A stretch of DNA of 64,000 bases, from positions 4,278,001-4,342,000 of the forward strand of contig NZ_QUOV01000001.1 of assembly GCF_003390395.1 (NCBI RefSeq), written 5' to 3'. Below are positions 42,658-51,646 of the stretch, piece after piece. A program made the translations under genes and the position numbers. This stretch comes from Thalassotalea euphylliae (lineage in GTDB: Bacteria > Pseudomonadota > Gammaproteobacteria > Enterobacterales > Alteromonadaceae). How positions within the stretch are numbered: position 1 is the first letter of the stretch; each line of letters begins with the position of its first letter. Under the pieces are notes generated by a model. That model saw nothing but the letters and a program-made list of their open reading frames with translations. It was not told the DNA's origin and did no database searches.

Positions 42658-44289
42658 TTATTTCCGCGCGCGATAAAGCGAAATTAAGCCATTGGTAGAG
42701 CCGTCCATCGTCAACTCAGCGTTGGTATCTGCAAGTTTACTTAATACTTGATTACCAAGTGCTTTACCTAGCTCTACCCCCCACTGATCAAACGAGTTAA
42801 TCTGCCAAATCACACCTTGCACAAATACTTTTTGCTCATACAACGCAATTAGGCTGCCCAAGGTTTTTGGATCAAGGCGGTCGAACAATAAGGTATTGCT
42901 TGGTTTATTGCCTTTCATCACCTTGTGGCTAGAGAGATTTTTAATCTCTTCGGTACTACATTTTGCTTTTTTCATCGCAGCAATCACTTGCGCTTCACTT
43001 TGCCCTTCCATCAGCGCCTGACTTTGACCAAAACAGTTTGCTGCTAGCATATCGTGGTGATTGGCACATTCACTTGCAGGGTGAAGCGGCATCATAAAGT
43101 CCACAGGAATATGGGTTTTACTTTGGTGGATCAATTGATGGAATGAGTGTTGACCATTGGTGCCTTCACTGCCCCAGATAATCGGGCCAGTGTCGTAGTC
43201 TGCTTCCTCATTCTTTAAATTAACCGACTTACCGTTACTTTCCATATCCAACTGTTGAATATAGGCAGGAAGACCACGCAAGTAATGATAATAAGGCAGT
43301 AATACCTGTGATTGAGCACCATGGAAGTTGCGGTACCATATGCCCAGCAGTGCCATAATCACAGGCATATTTTGCGACAGCGGTGCCTGCTGGAAGTGCT
43401 GATCAAGCTCAAACGCGCCGGTTAAGAACTCATGGTAGTTTTCGTAACCTATGGCAAGTGCTAACGGTAAGCCAATTGCCGACCAAACCGAATAACGACC
43501 ACCGACCCAATCCCACATTGGGAAGATATTGTCAGGATTAATACCAAACTCTTGCGCCGCTGTAATATTGGTTGAAACACAAGCAAAGTTATATTCAACA
43601 TCGGCTTGCGTAGCAGTTTGTAAAAACCACTCTTTCGCAGACTGGGTATTACGCAATGTTTCTTGTGTCGTCAGCGTTTTTGATGATGTGATAATCAACG
43701 TGGTTTCTGGATTTAAGCCCGCTAATACATCTTGCAAGTGACAGCCATCAACGTTGGCAACAAAGTGCACATTAATATGTTTTTGACGATAAGGCTTCAA
43801 CGCCTCTGACATAATTTTAGGGCCAAGAAATGAGCCACCAATGCCAATACTGATGACATCAGTAAATGCCTTACCGCTGTAACCTTTCTTTTCGCCGGTT
43901 GATACCGCTTCAACAAAACGCTTCATTTGCGCACGCGTCTGCTCAATTTCAGGCATCACATCTTGGCCATCAACATACACTGGCTGGCCAGAGAAATTAC
44001 GTAATGCCGTATGCAGTACTGCGCGATGTTCGGTCACATTAATTTCACTACCAGCAAACATGCGCTCACGCTGTTGTTCAACATTGGCGGCTTGAGCCAA
44101 TGCCACTAAATGCTCTATGGATTGCTCGGTAATATGATTCTTTGAATAATCTAAAGTCAGCCCTGCCGCCGTCATCGAATATTTGTTGAAGCGCTCACTG
44201 TCTTGCTCAAACAGTGATTTCATATGAATATCTTCGATATCTTGATAATGTTTTTGAAGGTTTTTCCACTCGGCAGAGGAAGTGAGCAT
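42658..44289 (-). CDS. pgi: glucose-6-phosphate isomerase
   Basis: A 543-residue SIS-fold isomerase of glycolysis and gluconeogenesis. Landmarks: SIGIGGSFLGPKIM, the VITSSKTLTTQET phosphate loop, MWDWVGGRYSVWSAIGLP (sugar-binding), SEGTNGQHSFHQLIHQ with the active-site His, and QWGVELGK with the catalytic Lys. Convergent with the small exported protein; the gap of 40 bp shows no clear terminator. Confidence 0.98.
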   Translation of the reverse strand: MLTSSAEWKNLQKHYQDIEDIHMKSLFEQDSERFNKYSMTAAGLTLDYSKNHITEQSIEHLVALAQAANVEQQRERMFAGSEINVTEHRAVLHTALRNFSGQPVYVDGQDVMPEIEQTRAQMKRFVEAVSTGEKKGYSGKAFTDVISIGIGGSFLGPKIMSEALKPYRQKHINVHFVANVDGCHLQDVLAGLNPETTLIITSSKTLTTQETLRNTQSAKEWFLQTATQADVEYNFACVSTNITAAQEFGINPDNIFPMWDWVGGRYSVWSAIGLPLALAIGYENYHEFLTGAFELDQHFQQAPLSQNMPVIMALLGIWYRNFHGAQSQVLLPYYHYLRGLPAYIQQLDMESNGKSVNLKNEEADYDTGPIIWGSEGTNGQHSFHQLIHQSKTHIPVDFMMPLHPASECANHHDMLAANCFGQSQALMEGQSEAQVIAAMKKAKCSTEEIKNLSSHKVMKGNKPSNTLLFDRLDPKTLGSLIALYEQKVFVQGVIWQINSFDQWGVELGKALGNQVLSKLADTNAELTMDGSTNGLISLYRARK

Positions 44290-44733
44290 AGTTGATTTCC
44301 CAATAATTATTCTAAAAGTACGCCTGTTTTTGCTTTAGTTTACGTAAACTCGCGGCAAAGGTTAACCATTATAGCGTTCAACAACATTTACGCATGGCCT
44401 TAAATCGCCTATCAATTCATATACAAAGCGATGAATAATATAACGCATCAACTTTGCAACTCTATGAAAGCCTACTTTATTTGTTAAGAGGAAACGATAG
44501 GTGAAAGCTTTCATTTCACTAGTTTTACAACAGCTCACGATTATGAACTTACCTAGCTTACCCTAATCGTCTGTTTTATTTACACTTTAGCAATTTATTT
44601 TCAACAAGATTCAAAAACAACCAAATAAATTCAATAACATAGTTAAACCCAACTGTTTGGGCATATGTTTTGCTATTAACTCGTCTGACCAATAGAAAAA
44701 CTATCAATTATCATAATTTTAAAGGAAGAAAAC
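44290..44733. other. pgi/PEP-CTERM divergent intergenic region
   Basis: 444 bp between two divergent genes. Apart from the pgi promoter elements described separately and an AAAGGA ribosome-binding site for the plus-strand gene, the region is AT-rich and I see no gene, hairpin or repeat. Confidence 0.6.
44337..44373 (-). promoter_or_regulatory. pgi promoter -10 and adjacent 14-bp palindrome
   Basis: A perfect -10 TATAAT (44373-44368, minus strand) lies about 80 bp from the pgi start; the -35 is poor. Seventeen bases further downstream is the perfect palindrome AGTTTACGTAAACT (44337-44350). A palindrome just after the transcription start could bind a repressor such as a LacI-type regulator, but the protein is not identified. 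Confidence 0.45.
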
Positions 44734-46143
44734 ATGAGAAATAGACGTAGTTTGATCCGCTTGCTGCTGGGAGTTAGCGCCTTAGCTAGCTTGATCAGTT
44801 CACAGTTTTCGTACGCAATAGTCATTACTGCCAGCCAAGATGCAACTGAACTCGCCAACACTCTTCTCGTTCCGGGTTCTGGGATCACAATAAATTCTGC
44901 AATACTCTCTGGTGGATTTAGCTCAGAATCTGGTGATGAGGGTAATTGTGAAGATGAAATAGGGTGTGGGCCAGGCGAAAATGGGAATGTTAACCTTGAC
45001 AACCCAATCGCACCATTAAACCAAGCAGGCTTGTTTACTAATGCCTCCGGTGTTTACAACTTGCCAGCTGCTGGCGGTATAGTCTTTAGCACCGGTAACG
45101 TTACAAGTTATCAAGACGGCCCAAATACCAGTAATTCATTTGGGTTAGATAATGGAAGTAGTGCAAGCCAAGAACAAAACGATCAACTGTCTCCTTTAAC
45201 AGGCCAGCTTCAACATTTCGACCCCGTTCAGCTCGACATTAGCTTCACTGTTGATGAGGATAGCGCCTCAACAATCACCTTCTTCGGTGCTTTTGGTTCA
45301 GAGGAATTCCCTGAATTCGTCGATTCAGGGTTTGTGGACGGCTTTGGTCTATTTGTAAATGGTCAAAATGTTGCTGGAGCCTTGCCGACAGGAGCATCGC
45401 CAGGAGATGAACTAGCACCTATCAATATCAATCATCCTGACTTTCTGCCTTTACCTGGTACTGAGTTAAATGGTGTACTAGCTCCTAACGGTAACCCTTT
45501 ACTTAGGTTTGATGTACCTGTTCAAGAGGGTGTAAACACCTTTAGGTTACTGCTAGCAGATGCTTCTGATGGCGGCTACGATTCAACCATTTTTCTGGCA
45601 AGTTTCGGTGAGCTAGGTGAATCGCCATTTACGCCTATTTTACCCGACCCTAGTAACCCTACGAATGAAGATGGAGCATTTGTTTTTACTCTCCCTGATG
45701 TTCAACAAGACGAAACAATCTGGTTTGATCCTGATGTAGCATCTGGCTATACATATACATCAAGCCTCGCTATTGCAACGGTTACAGCACCACCATTTGA
45801 CGCGGTTCCTGACCCAGACGGCTATATTTTGGAGTTTATGTTTAACAATATGTTGCAACAGTTTGCACTTAACTCCGGTGAGACCTTTGACTTTGTTCTT
45901 AATGGATTTAATGGAGTAACTACATTCTCAATTCAAGGTATTAACCTTGACCTAGCCTTGGACCCAGACAACCCACAAGCATTCGTTACTGGCGTTTCTT
46001 TTGCCGAATCTGGCGCTTTGTCATTTACCCAAGATCCAATTACGGTATTTGTGCCAGATGTCAACGATATCCCTGAACCAGCGTCTATCCTGATAATTAG
46101 CTTAGGCTTGGGTGGATTAGCCTTACGTAGAAGAAAAATTTAG
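44734..46143 (+). CDS. choice-of-anchor L protein with PEP-CTERM sorting signal
   Basis: A 469-residue secreted protein with a good AAAGGAAG ribosome-binding site. A signal peptide (1-29) leads into a choice-of-anchor L domain (about 30-300; GIVFSTGNV, SITFFGAFGSEEFPEF-like and NTFRLLLADASDGGYDS segments). A second beta-rich region (about 310-440) and the C-terminal tripartite PEP-CTERM tag (PEPASI, hydrophobic helix, RRRK) complete it. The tag implies processing by an exosortase; no exosortase gene is in this window. Likely a surface or biofilm-matrix protein. Rich in Asp, Asn and Gly, as expected for calcium-binding surface proteins. Confidence 0.9.
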   Translation: MRNRRSLIRLLLGVSALASLISSQFSYAIVITASQDATELANTLLVPGSGITINSAILSGGFSSESGDEGNCEDEIGCGPGENGNVNLDNPIAPLNQAGLFTNASGVYNLPAAGGIVFSTGNVTSYQDGPNTSNSFGLDNGSSASQEQNDQLSPLTGQLQHFDPVQLDISFTVDEDSASTITFFGAFGSEEFPEFVDSGFVDGFGLFVNGQNVAGALPTGASPGDELAPININHPDFLPLPGTELNGVLAPNGNPLLRFDVPVQEGVNTFRLLLADASDGGYDSTIFLASFGELGESPFTPILPDPSNPTNEDGAFVFTLPDVQQDETIWFDPDVASGYTYTSSLAIATVTAPPFDAVPDPDGYILEFMFNNMLQQFALNSGETFDFVLNGFNGVTTFSIQGINLDLALDPDNPQAFVTGVSFAESGALSFTQDPITVFVPDVNDIPEPASILIISLGLGGLALRRRKI

Positions 46144-46171
46144 CATTTAAAAGCAGTTGTTGTATAAAAAT

Positions 46172-46199
46172 AGCCTAAGTATTCCTACTTAGGCTTTTT
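46172..46199 (+). terminator. intrinsic terminator of the PEP-CTERM gene
   Basis: A perfect 10-bp stem AGCCTAAGTA (46172-46181)/TACTTAGGCT (46186-46195), loop TTCC, followed by TTTT; it ends 12 bp before the next gene start. Confidence 0.9.
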
Positions 46200-46211
46200 A
46201 ATAGGGAAATT

Positions 46212-46820
46212 ATGAAGAACATTAAAATACTTTTATTTACTATCAACTTAACCTTACTGACGCTGACCACTCATGTGCTAGCTGCTGACAAAGATGGAAA
46301 ATTTGCGGCAAAGGGGGCAGCAAGAAAGTCTTGTGCTGATTTTTTAACGGCTACAGAACATAGAAGTTCTGATTTTTTGTTGTATGCTGGCTGGCTAGAG
46401 GGATATCTCACCTCATTTAATCAAGTCCAAGCCAAAAACTACGATATTTCACCTTGGCAAACGACTGAGTTGCTATTAATGCTATTACAAAAGCACTGCC
46501 AATCTAATCCTGAAATTAAGTACTTTGATGCCGCTAACGCACTAATAAAGTCTATTTTTCCCATAAGGCTTAACGAAGAGAGTACGATCGTAAAGGTTCA
46601 AATTGGTGATGCGGTAGGCTTTCATTACGAAGAAATATTGTTAAGAGCAAAACAGCGACTAAAAGCTATGGGGTTTTATAAAGATGAGGTAGATGGTAAA
46701 CACTTTACCACAATCGATAGTAAAGTATTTCTGGCCTATCAAAAAAAATTGGGTTTAAAAGAAACTGGTATGCCTGATCAAGTGACACTCGCAAGTTTAT
46801 TCTTGAAAGCGTTGAATTAG
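46212..46820 (+). CDS. exported protein with C-terminal peptidoglycan-binding-type domain
   Basis: A 202-residue protein: signal peptide (1-25, ending VLA), an N-terminal helical domain with paired Cys (KSCADFL and KHCQSNP) and the GWLEGYLTSFNQ segment, which recalls Rap1a/Tai-type small periplasmic domains (weak), then a PG_binding_1 repeat (about 140-200; RAKQRLKAMGFYKDEVDG and KKLGLKETG). It sits directly behind the terminator of the PEP-CTERM gene, so it may need its own promoter or readthrough. The 3' end overlaps the convergent FMN reductase gene by 24 bp. Confidence 0.8.
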   Translation: MKNIKILLFTINLTLLTLTTHVLAADKDGKFAAKGAARKSCADFLTATEHRSSDFLLYAGWLEGYLTSFNQVQAKNYDISPWQTTELLLMLLQKHCQSNPEIKYFDAANALIKSIFPIRLNEESTIVKVQIGDAVGFHYEEILLRAKQRLKAMGFYKDEVDGKHFTTIDSKVFLAYQKKLGLKETGMPDQVTLASLFLKALN

Positions 46821-47321
46821 CGATTCATATTGCTTGATTCTAACATTGCTGTCGTATGCATTGCAGTCATCTTCAGGACATGAAGTATAAACTATGCCCA
46901 AATAACGCATATTTAGGTACTTAAACGTTAAACTAAAAATTTGTTCAAAACAGTGGGTAGGTTGCTCGTCGACGCCTGTCGCGATAACGCCCGCAGCCTT
47001 GCCTTTCAATTGTCTGCCAAGCGGTTTATTGATTTCCAACAAATCCGTTAGTCGATCCATAAACACTTTCATCTGCGCGCTCGGTGAATACCAGTAGATT
47101 GGTGAGGCAAGCAAAATAACGTCATGCTTTGTTACCACTTCATCAATCAATGTTGAAAAATCATCCGTTTGATTAGCAAACTCATAGTCATAAGGCAGTA
47201 TGTGGAAATCACTTAGCTGATAAAGCGACACTTGGTGCTCACAATTGCTAATAAAGTCATTAACCAATTTAGCAGTGTTTCCTTCACGCCTACTCGTGCC
47301 CAAGACAATGGCTATCCTCAT
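46797..47321 (-). CDS. NAD(P)H-dependent FMN reductase-like flavoprotein
   Basis: A 174-residue flavodoxin-fold protein of the FMN_red family. The phosphate-binding loop GTSRREGNTAKLV is at residues 8-20 and the flavin loop SPIYWYSPSAQMKVFMDR near 85-102. A CPEDDC motif near the C-terminus is unusual and could be redox-active or metal-binding. Substrate unknown. Confidence 0.87.
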   Translation of the reverse strand: MRIAIVLGTSRREGNTAKLVNDFISNCEHQVSLYQLSDFHILPYDYEFANQTDDFSTLIDEVVTKHDVILLASPIYWYSPSAQMKVFMDRLTDLLEINKPLGRQLKGKAAGVIATGVDEQPTHCFEQIFSLTFKYLNMRYLGIVYTSCPEDDCNAYDSNVRIKQYESLIQRFQE

Positions 47322-47513
47322 GTTTTGTTCCTTCTATTAAATAAAGAAAGACACAAGCCTAAAACCTCAACGTAAGTTGAGATCAAGCAACAACTGAATA
47401 TTAATGTTTGGTTCAGAGGGGCGATACCTTGGTATTGATCAAACAGCGGTAAAAAGTCGTACATTAATCAAACAGTTTAAACATCAAACAATATCGTATA
47501 ACCGAGCAACCAG

Positions 47514-47834
47514 ATGAAACTGCTATATAAAGACCTGCTAACCACGCCAATCGATAAGTTAATTATCAACTCGCTTGAACAAGCCTTGTATCAGGCGATT
47601 GTTGTGATCGACGGCTGTGAACATGTGGTTTGGCAATCAGAACATAAAACGCTAACCACCAGAAATCTCACCAAAATGCGTGAACATTTCGAAAAACTCG
47701 ACATTAAAGAAATTGTGCTTAGGCACGAAAGTGCATACGATGAAATGGTGGGACAACCAACTAAAAACGGCAGCAACCGCCTTGAAGTTCCGTTAAGACA
47801 AAATCCCTACGCCGTGTTAAAACACCTCCACTAA
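47514..47834 (+). CDS. DUF6482 family protein
   Basis: A 106-residue soluble protein. The AYDEMVG motif near residue 75 together with the SLEQALYQAIVVIDG opening match the DUF6482 family of marine gammaproteobacteria. Function is unknown. It starts 192 bp from the divergent FMN reductase and is followed 14 bp later by the HAD phosphatase; the two are probably cotranscribed. Confidence 0.78.
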   Translation: MKLLYKDLLTTPIDKLIINSLEQALYQAIVVIDGCEHVVWQSEHKTLTTRNLTKMREHFEKLDIKEIVLRHESAYDEMVGQPTKNGSNRLEVPLRQNPYAVLKHLH

Positions 47835-47848
47835 AAGAGACAATAAAT

Positions 47849-48697
47849 TTGCGCGCTACTAACCCATTGGTCGTTTTTGACCTTGATCAGACGTTATTGA
47901 ACAAACAGTCTCAACTCTCCGCTTACACACTAGCAACGCTACGTGCGCTCGATAACCAAGGCATTCAATATACGATCGCCACCGGACGCAGTGATTTGTC
48001 GGCAGCACCAGTGATCAAAGAGCATGCTTTCTCGCTTCCCCATATTTACACCAATGGCGTGTTAACTTGGTGTCCCAATGAAAAACGCTTTAGCTTTAAT
48101 CATTGTCTTAGCGTGGATGACAGTTTAGCAACGGTCGAAATCATGGCTTCACCGCAATCGACTCCTTTTGTCAGTGCGTTAGACACTAAGTTGGACGGAA
48201 GTGCACACCGATATATTTTTCATGGCACTCTGAAGAATAAAGTAGAGCAAAGTCTGTTGCAGCGTTTAAGCCAGAAAGGTGGTGTCAGCTTGCTACCAAT
48301 TGAGCAATGTAAAGGTGACCTGCATGTCACTAACATCAGTATGATTGGGCCAAGCGAAATAATTAAAGAGGCGAATAAGAGTATCTCGGCTCAAGCAAAT
48401 CTCGTTGCCTACTCAGGCCAAGCCTTAGTAGCAGATTATTGTTGGATAGATGTGCACCACGCGGCAGCCAATAAAGGCTCTGCGGTACTAGCGCTAAAAA
48501 ATCAACTAGGCGCAGATAGCATTATCTGCTTTGGCGATAGCGACAATGACACCAGCATGTTTGAAATTGCCGATGAATGTTATGCGCCAGAAAATGCTAA
48601 AGCCCATATAAAATCGGCATCAACCGCAATTATTGGTCATCACGACGACGACGGTGTCGCTAAATTCTTGCGCGAACGATTTAGTCTTTCACTTTAA
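47849..48697 (+). CDS. Cof-type HAD-IIB phosphatase
   Basis: A 282-residue sugar-phosphatase-like HAD protein from a TTG start with AAAGAGA upstream. Motif I is VVFDLDQTLLN, motif II ATGRSD, motif III NKGSA, and motif IV ICFGDSDNDTSMF; the large C2 cap of subclass IIB sits between motifs II and III. Likely substrates are small phosphorylated sugars or cofactors, not predictable here. Confidence 0.9.
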   Translation: MRATNPLVVFDLDQTLLNKQSQLSAYTLATLRALDNQGIQYTIATGRSDLSAAPVIKEHAFSLPHIYTNGVLTWCPNEKRFSFNHCLSVDDSLATVEIMASPQSTPFVSALDTKLDGSAHRYIFHGTLKNKVEQSLLQRLSQKGGVSLLPIEQCKGDLHVTNISMIGPSEIIKEANKSISAQANLVAYSGQALVADYCWIDVHHAAANKGSAVLALKNQLGADSIICFGDSDNDTSMFEIADECYAPENAKAHIKSASTAIIGHHDDDGVAKFLRERFSLSL

Positions 48698-48725
48698 GCT
48701 AAAAGGACAACTCAAAAATAGAAAT

Positions 48726-48764
48726 AAAAAAGCGACTAGCTCTATGAGCAGTCGCTTTTTTTTC
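48726..48764. terminator. bidirectional terminator between the HAD gene and glmS
   Basis: AGCGACT (48731-48737)/AGTCGCT (48750-48756), extended by GCTC/GAGC around a TAT loop, with an A-run on the left and eight T on the right. Confidence 0.9.
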
Positions 48765-48823
48765 TTTAAATTGCAGTCGAACTCGTTCTACTTTCTAAAA
48801 AAGTATAACTTCAGCAGATAAAA

Positions 48824-50656
48824 TTACTCTACCGTTACCGATTTCGCCAGATTACGCGGCTGATCAACATCCGTCCCTTTAATTATCGCCACATAGTAAG
48901 AAAGCAGCTGTAGTGGCAAGGTGTAAACGATTGGCGCAATCATATCGTCGCAGTGCGGCACGTTAATCACTTTCATTGTATCGTCGCTGTCAAATTTGGC
49001 GGCGCTATCGGCAAATACATACATTAAACCGCCACGAGCGCGCACTTCTTCAACATTTGATTTTAACTTTTCGATTAAGTCATTCTTTGGCGCCACCACA
49101 ATTACTGGCATTTCGGCATCGATTAACGCCAATGGGCCATGCTTTAATTCACCAGCGGCATATGCTTCAGCATGGATATAAGAAATTTCTTTTAACTTAA
49201 GCGCACCTTCCATCGCGATCGGGTACTGATCGCCACGGCCAAGGAACAATGAGTGATTTTTATCGGCAAAGTCTTCCGCTAAATCTTCAATTTCGTCCGC
49301 TAAGGCAAAAGTTTCTTCAATTTTATTCGGTAGGGTCGTTAACGCTTGTGCCATCGCGTGCTGATCCGCTTCACTCATACCGTGATGCTTACCCAGCGCC
49401 AATGTCATCATCATCAAACCAACCAGTTGGGTAGTAAACGCTTTGGTTGACGCTACGCCAATTTCTGCGCCCGCTTTAGTCATAAACGCTAAATCAGACT
49501 CACGCACTAAACTCGACCCTGGCACGTTACATATAGTTAAGCTAGCGCGATACCCAAGCTCTTTAGCTAAACGAAGCGCCGCTAGCGTATCCGCAGTCTC
49601 GCCCGATTGTGAAATCGTCACTAATAGCGCATTTCTTTGCACATGAGACTTACGATAGCGGAACTCGCTGGCAATCTCGACATTACACGACACGCCGGCA
49701 TGAGCTTCTAACCAGTAGCGCGCCACCATGCCTGAATGGTAGCTGGTACCACAGGCAATAATTTGCACATGTTCGATATCACGGAAGATTTCATCTGCGC
49801 CAGCGCCAAAGGTATCAATATTAAGCTCACCACCTAACAAACGACCTTCTAGCGAGTTGCGAATTGCCTTTGGCTGCTCGTAAATCTCTTTCAGCATATA
49901 ATGGCGATATTCGCCCTTGTCACCGGCATCGTGGCTAACTTCCGACTCTTTGGCTTCACGAATAACAGGCCTGCCATCGACATCAAAAACATTCACTTCA
50001 AAGCGAGTAACTTCTGCCACATCACCTTCTTCGAGGAAAGCAAACTTACGTGTTACAGGCAGTAAGGCCATCATGTCAGAAGCAATAAAGTTCTCACCTA
50101 AGCCATAACCAATCACCAACGGACTGCCTGAGCGAGCAACAACCACACGCTCAATATCACGCGTGTCTAAAATTACCGTGCCGTAGGCACCTTCAAGTTG
50201 CTTAACGGCAGTTTGTACTGCCGCTAACAAACTATTCGCTGATTTCAGCTCATGGTGTACTAAGTGCGCGATCACTTCGGTATCGGTTTCGGTTACGAAC
50301 TCATAACCTTTTGCTTGCAGTTCAGTGCGTAATTCTTGATGATTCTCAATAATGCCATTGTGCACCACGGCAATCGTGTCTGACGAAACATGCGGGTGAG
50401 CATTGTTCTCGCTCGGCGCGCCATGAGTCGCCCAACGGGTGTGCGCAATACCGGTACCGCCGGTTAGCGGTGTTTCATTAATCGCGTCAGCCAAGGCTTG
50501 TACTTTACCTAAGCGACGGACACGTTGTAGATGATTATTACTATCAACCACAGCTACGCCAGCGGAATCATAACCGCGATATTCGAGGCGTTTTAAGCCT
50601 TCAACTAAGATTTCTGCTACATCTCGCTGTGCTACTGCACCTACAATGCCACACAT
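48824..50656 (-). CDS. glmS: glutamine-fructose-6-phosphate aminotransferase (isomerizing)
   Basis: A 610-residue enzyme making glucosamine-6-phosphate, the first committed step to UDP-GlcNAc. I use the ATG at 50656 so that the catalytic Cys is residue 2 (MCGIVGAV); an ORF extends further upstream but that extension would block the Cys. The glutaminase domain ([18 protein letters not shown]) is followed by two SIS domains ([42 protein letters not shown]). It starts 11 bp after the deoR gene. Confidence 0.98.
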   Translation of the reverse strand: MCGIVGAVAQRDVAEILVEGLKRLEYRGYDSAGVAVVDSNNHLQRVRRLGKVQALADAINETPLTGGTGIAHTRWATHGAPSENNAHPHVSSDTIAVVHNGIIENHQELRTELQAKGYEFVTETDTEVIAHLVHHELKSANSLLAAVQTAVKQLEGAYGTVILDTRDIERVVVARSGSPLVIGYGLGENFIASDMMALLPVTRKFAFLEEGDVAEVTRFEVNVFDVDGRPVIREAKESEVSHDAGDKGEYRHYMLKEIYEQPKAIRNSLEGRLLGGELNIDTFGAGADEIFRDIEHVQIIACGTSYHSGMVARYWLEAHAGVSCNVEIASEFRYRKSHVQRNALLVTISQSGETADTLAALRLAKELGYRASLTICNVPGSSLVRESDLAFMTKAGAEIGVASTKAFTTQLVGLMMMTLALGKHHGMSEADQHAMAQALTTLPNKIEETFALADEIEDLAEDFADKNHSLFLGRGDQYPIAMEGALKLKEISYIHAEAYAAGELKHGPLALIDAEMPVIVVAPKNDLIEKLKSNVEEVRARGGLMYVFADSAAKFDSDDTMKVINVPHCDDMIAPIVYTLPLQLLSYYVAIIKGTDVDQPRNLAKSVTVE

Positions 50657-50667
50657 ATTTAATATCC

Positions 50668-51435
50668 TTAATTGTTGCTGGCGCAAATTACCTTTACGCC
50701 TTTTGCTGTTAATGCTTGCTCTACTGCTACCGACAAGCCCTCGTCAGTGATCAGCGTATTAATTTGTTGCCAATCAAGTTCTAGATTGGGGATCCGCCGC
50801 CCGATTTTTTCTGACTCCACCATGACAATCACTTCACGTGCGACACTCGCCATGGTTTTGCTTAAACCCACTAGCTCGTTAAAGGTTGTGGTGCCGCGAC
50901 CAATATCGATACCGTCAGCACCGATAAACAACTGATCAAAATCGTAAGACTTTAGCACTTGCTCTGCCACTTGCCCTTGGAATGACTCTGAGGTGGGATC
51001 CCAAGTCCCTCCGGTCATCAATAATGTTGGCTCATTTTCTAATTCGTTTAGTTGCCCAGCCACTTTAAGTGAATTGGTCATCACTACTAAGCCTTTTTTA
51101 TCACTTAAATGATTCACCACAGTTGATGTCGTGCGGCCACTGTCGATAACAATGCGGTAGTGATCTTTAATAAGCTTTGCCGCCGCTTTGCCAATTTGTT
51201 CTTTCTGCACAGAGAGCTGTGCCGAGCCCGATTCAACAATTTCTTTCGGTAGGGCGATTGCCCCGCCATAACGGCGTAATAACAAGCCACTTTTTTCTAA
51301 AGCGGCTAAATCCTTTCGAATCGTAACCTCTGAAGTTTCAAATCGCTTTGCTAGCATATCAACACTAACTTCACCGTGGCTATTCAGTTCACTAATAATA
51401 ATATGACGGCGCTGTTGAGTATTTCTTTTGGACAT
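50668..51435 (-). CDS. DeoR/GlpR family transcriptional regulator upstream of glmS
   Basis: A 255-residue repressor: N-terminal helix-turn-helix ([23 protein letters not shown]), then a sugar-phosphate-sensing domain with the [19 protein letters not shown] and FIGADGID motifs. DeoR-family proteins sense phosphorylated sugars; the pairing with glmS suggests a glucosamine-6-phosphate or UDP-GlcNAc related signal. Such a regulator next to glmS is common in Alteromonadales. The promoter carries a DeoR-type site, so autoregulation is likely. Confidence 0.9.
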   Translation of the reverse strand: MSKRNTQQRRHIIISELNSHGEVSVDMLAKRFETSEVTIRKDLAALEKSGLLLRRYGGAIALPKEIVESGSAQLSVQKEQIGKAAAKLIKDHYRIVIDSGRTTSTVVNHLSDKKGLVVMTNSLKVAGQLNELENEPTLLMTGGTWDPTSESFQGQVAEQVLKSYDFDQLFIGADGIDIGRGTTTFNELVGLSKTMASVAREVIVMVESEKIGRRIPNLELDWQQINTLITDEGLSVAVEQALTAKGVKVICASNN

Positions 51436-51477
51436 AAAGTTTTAAAGGATAAAATTAGAGTAATACAAAGCAATAAG

Positions 51478-51520
51478 TTTCGTTTCGAAAGAATTATAGT
51501 AACAAACAAAACATTGTCAA
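51478..51520 (-). promoter_or_regulatory. consensus promoter of deoR-glmS with a DeoR-type operator
   Basis: On the minus strand: -35 TTGACA (51520-51515), 16-bp spacer, -10 TATAAT (51498-51493), both perfect consensus. Immediately downstream, over the expected start site, the plus strand reads TTTCGTTTCGAAAG (51478-51491), a TTTCG direct repeat with a TTTCGAAA palindrome. Sites of AgaR/DeoR-type regulators are built from TTTC repeats of this kind. Occupancy would block the promoter. Confidence 0.65.
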
Positions 51521-51646
51521 ATTGATAAGTGTTCAAAAAGCCCACGCTAAGTTATGTTTTTGTTAGATCACATCGCTTTTACTGGCTTTTCACGCAACGC
51601 CAAGGTAAAACGGAGCTTTTCCGTAGCCACTTTGTTTACAATCAGT

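Noticed and set aside
50657..50686. Upstream in-frame extension of glmS
   Set aside because: It would put residues before the catalytic Cys, which must be N-terminal after Met removal.
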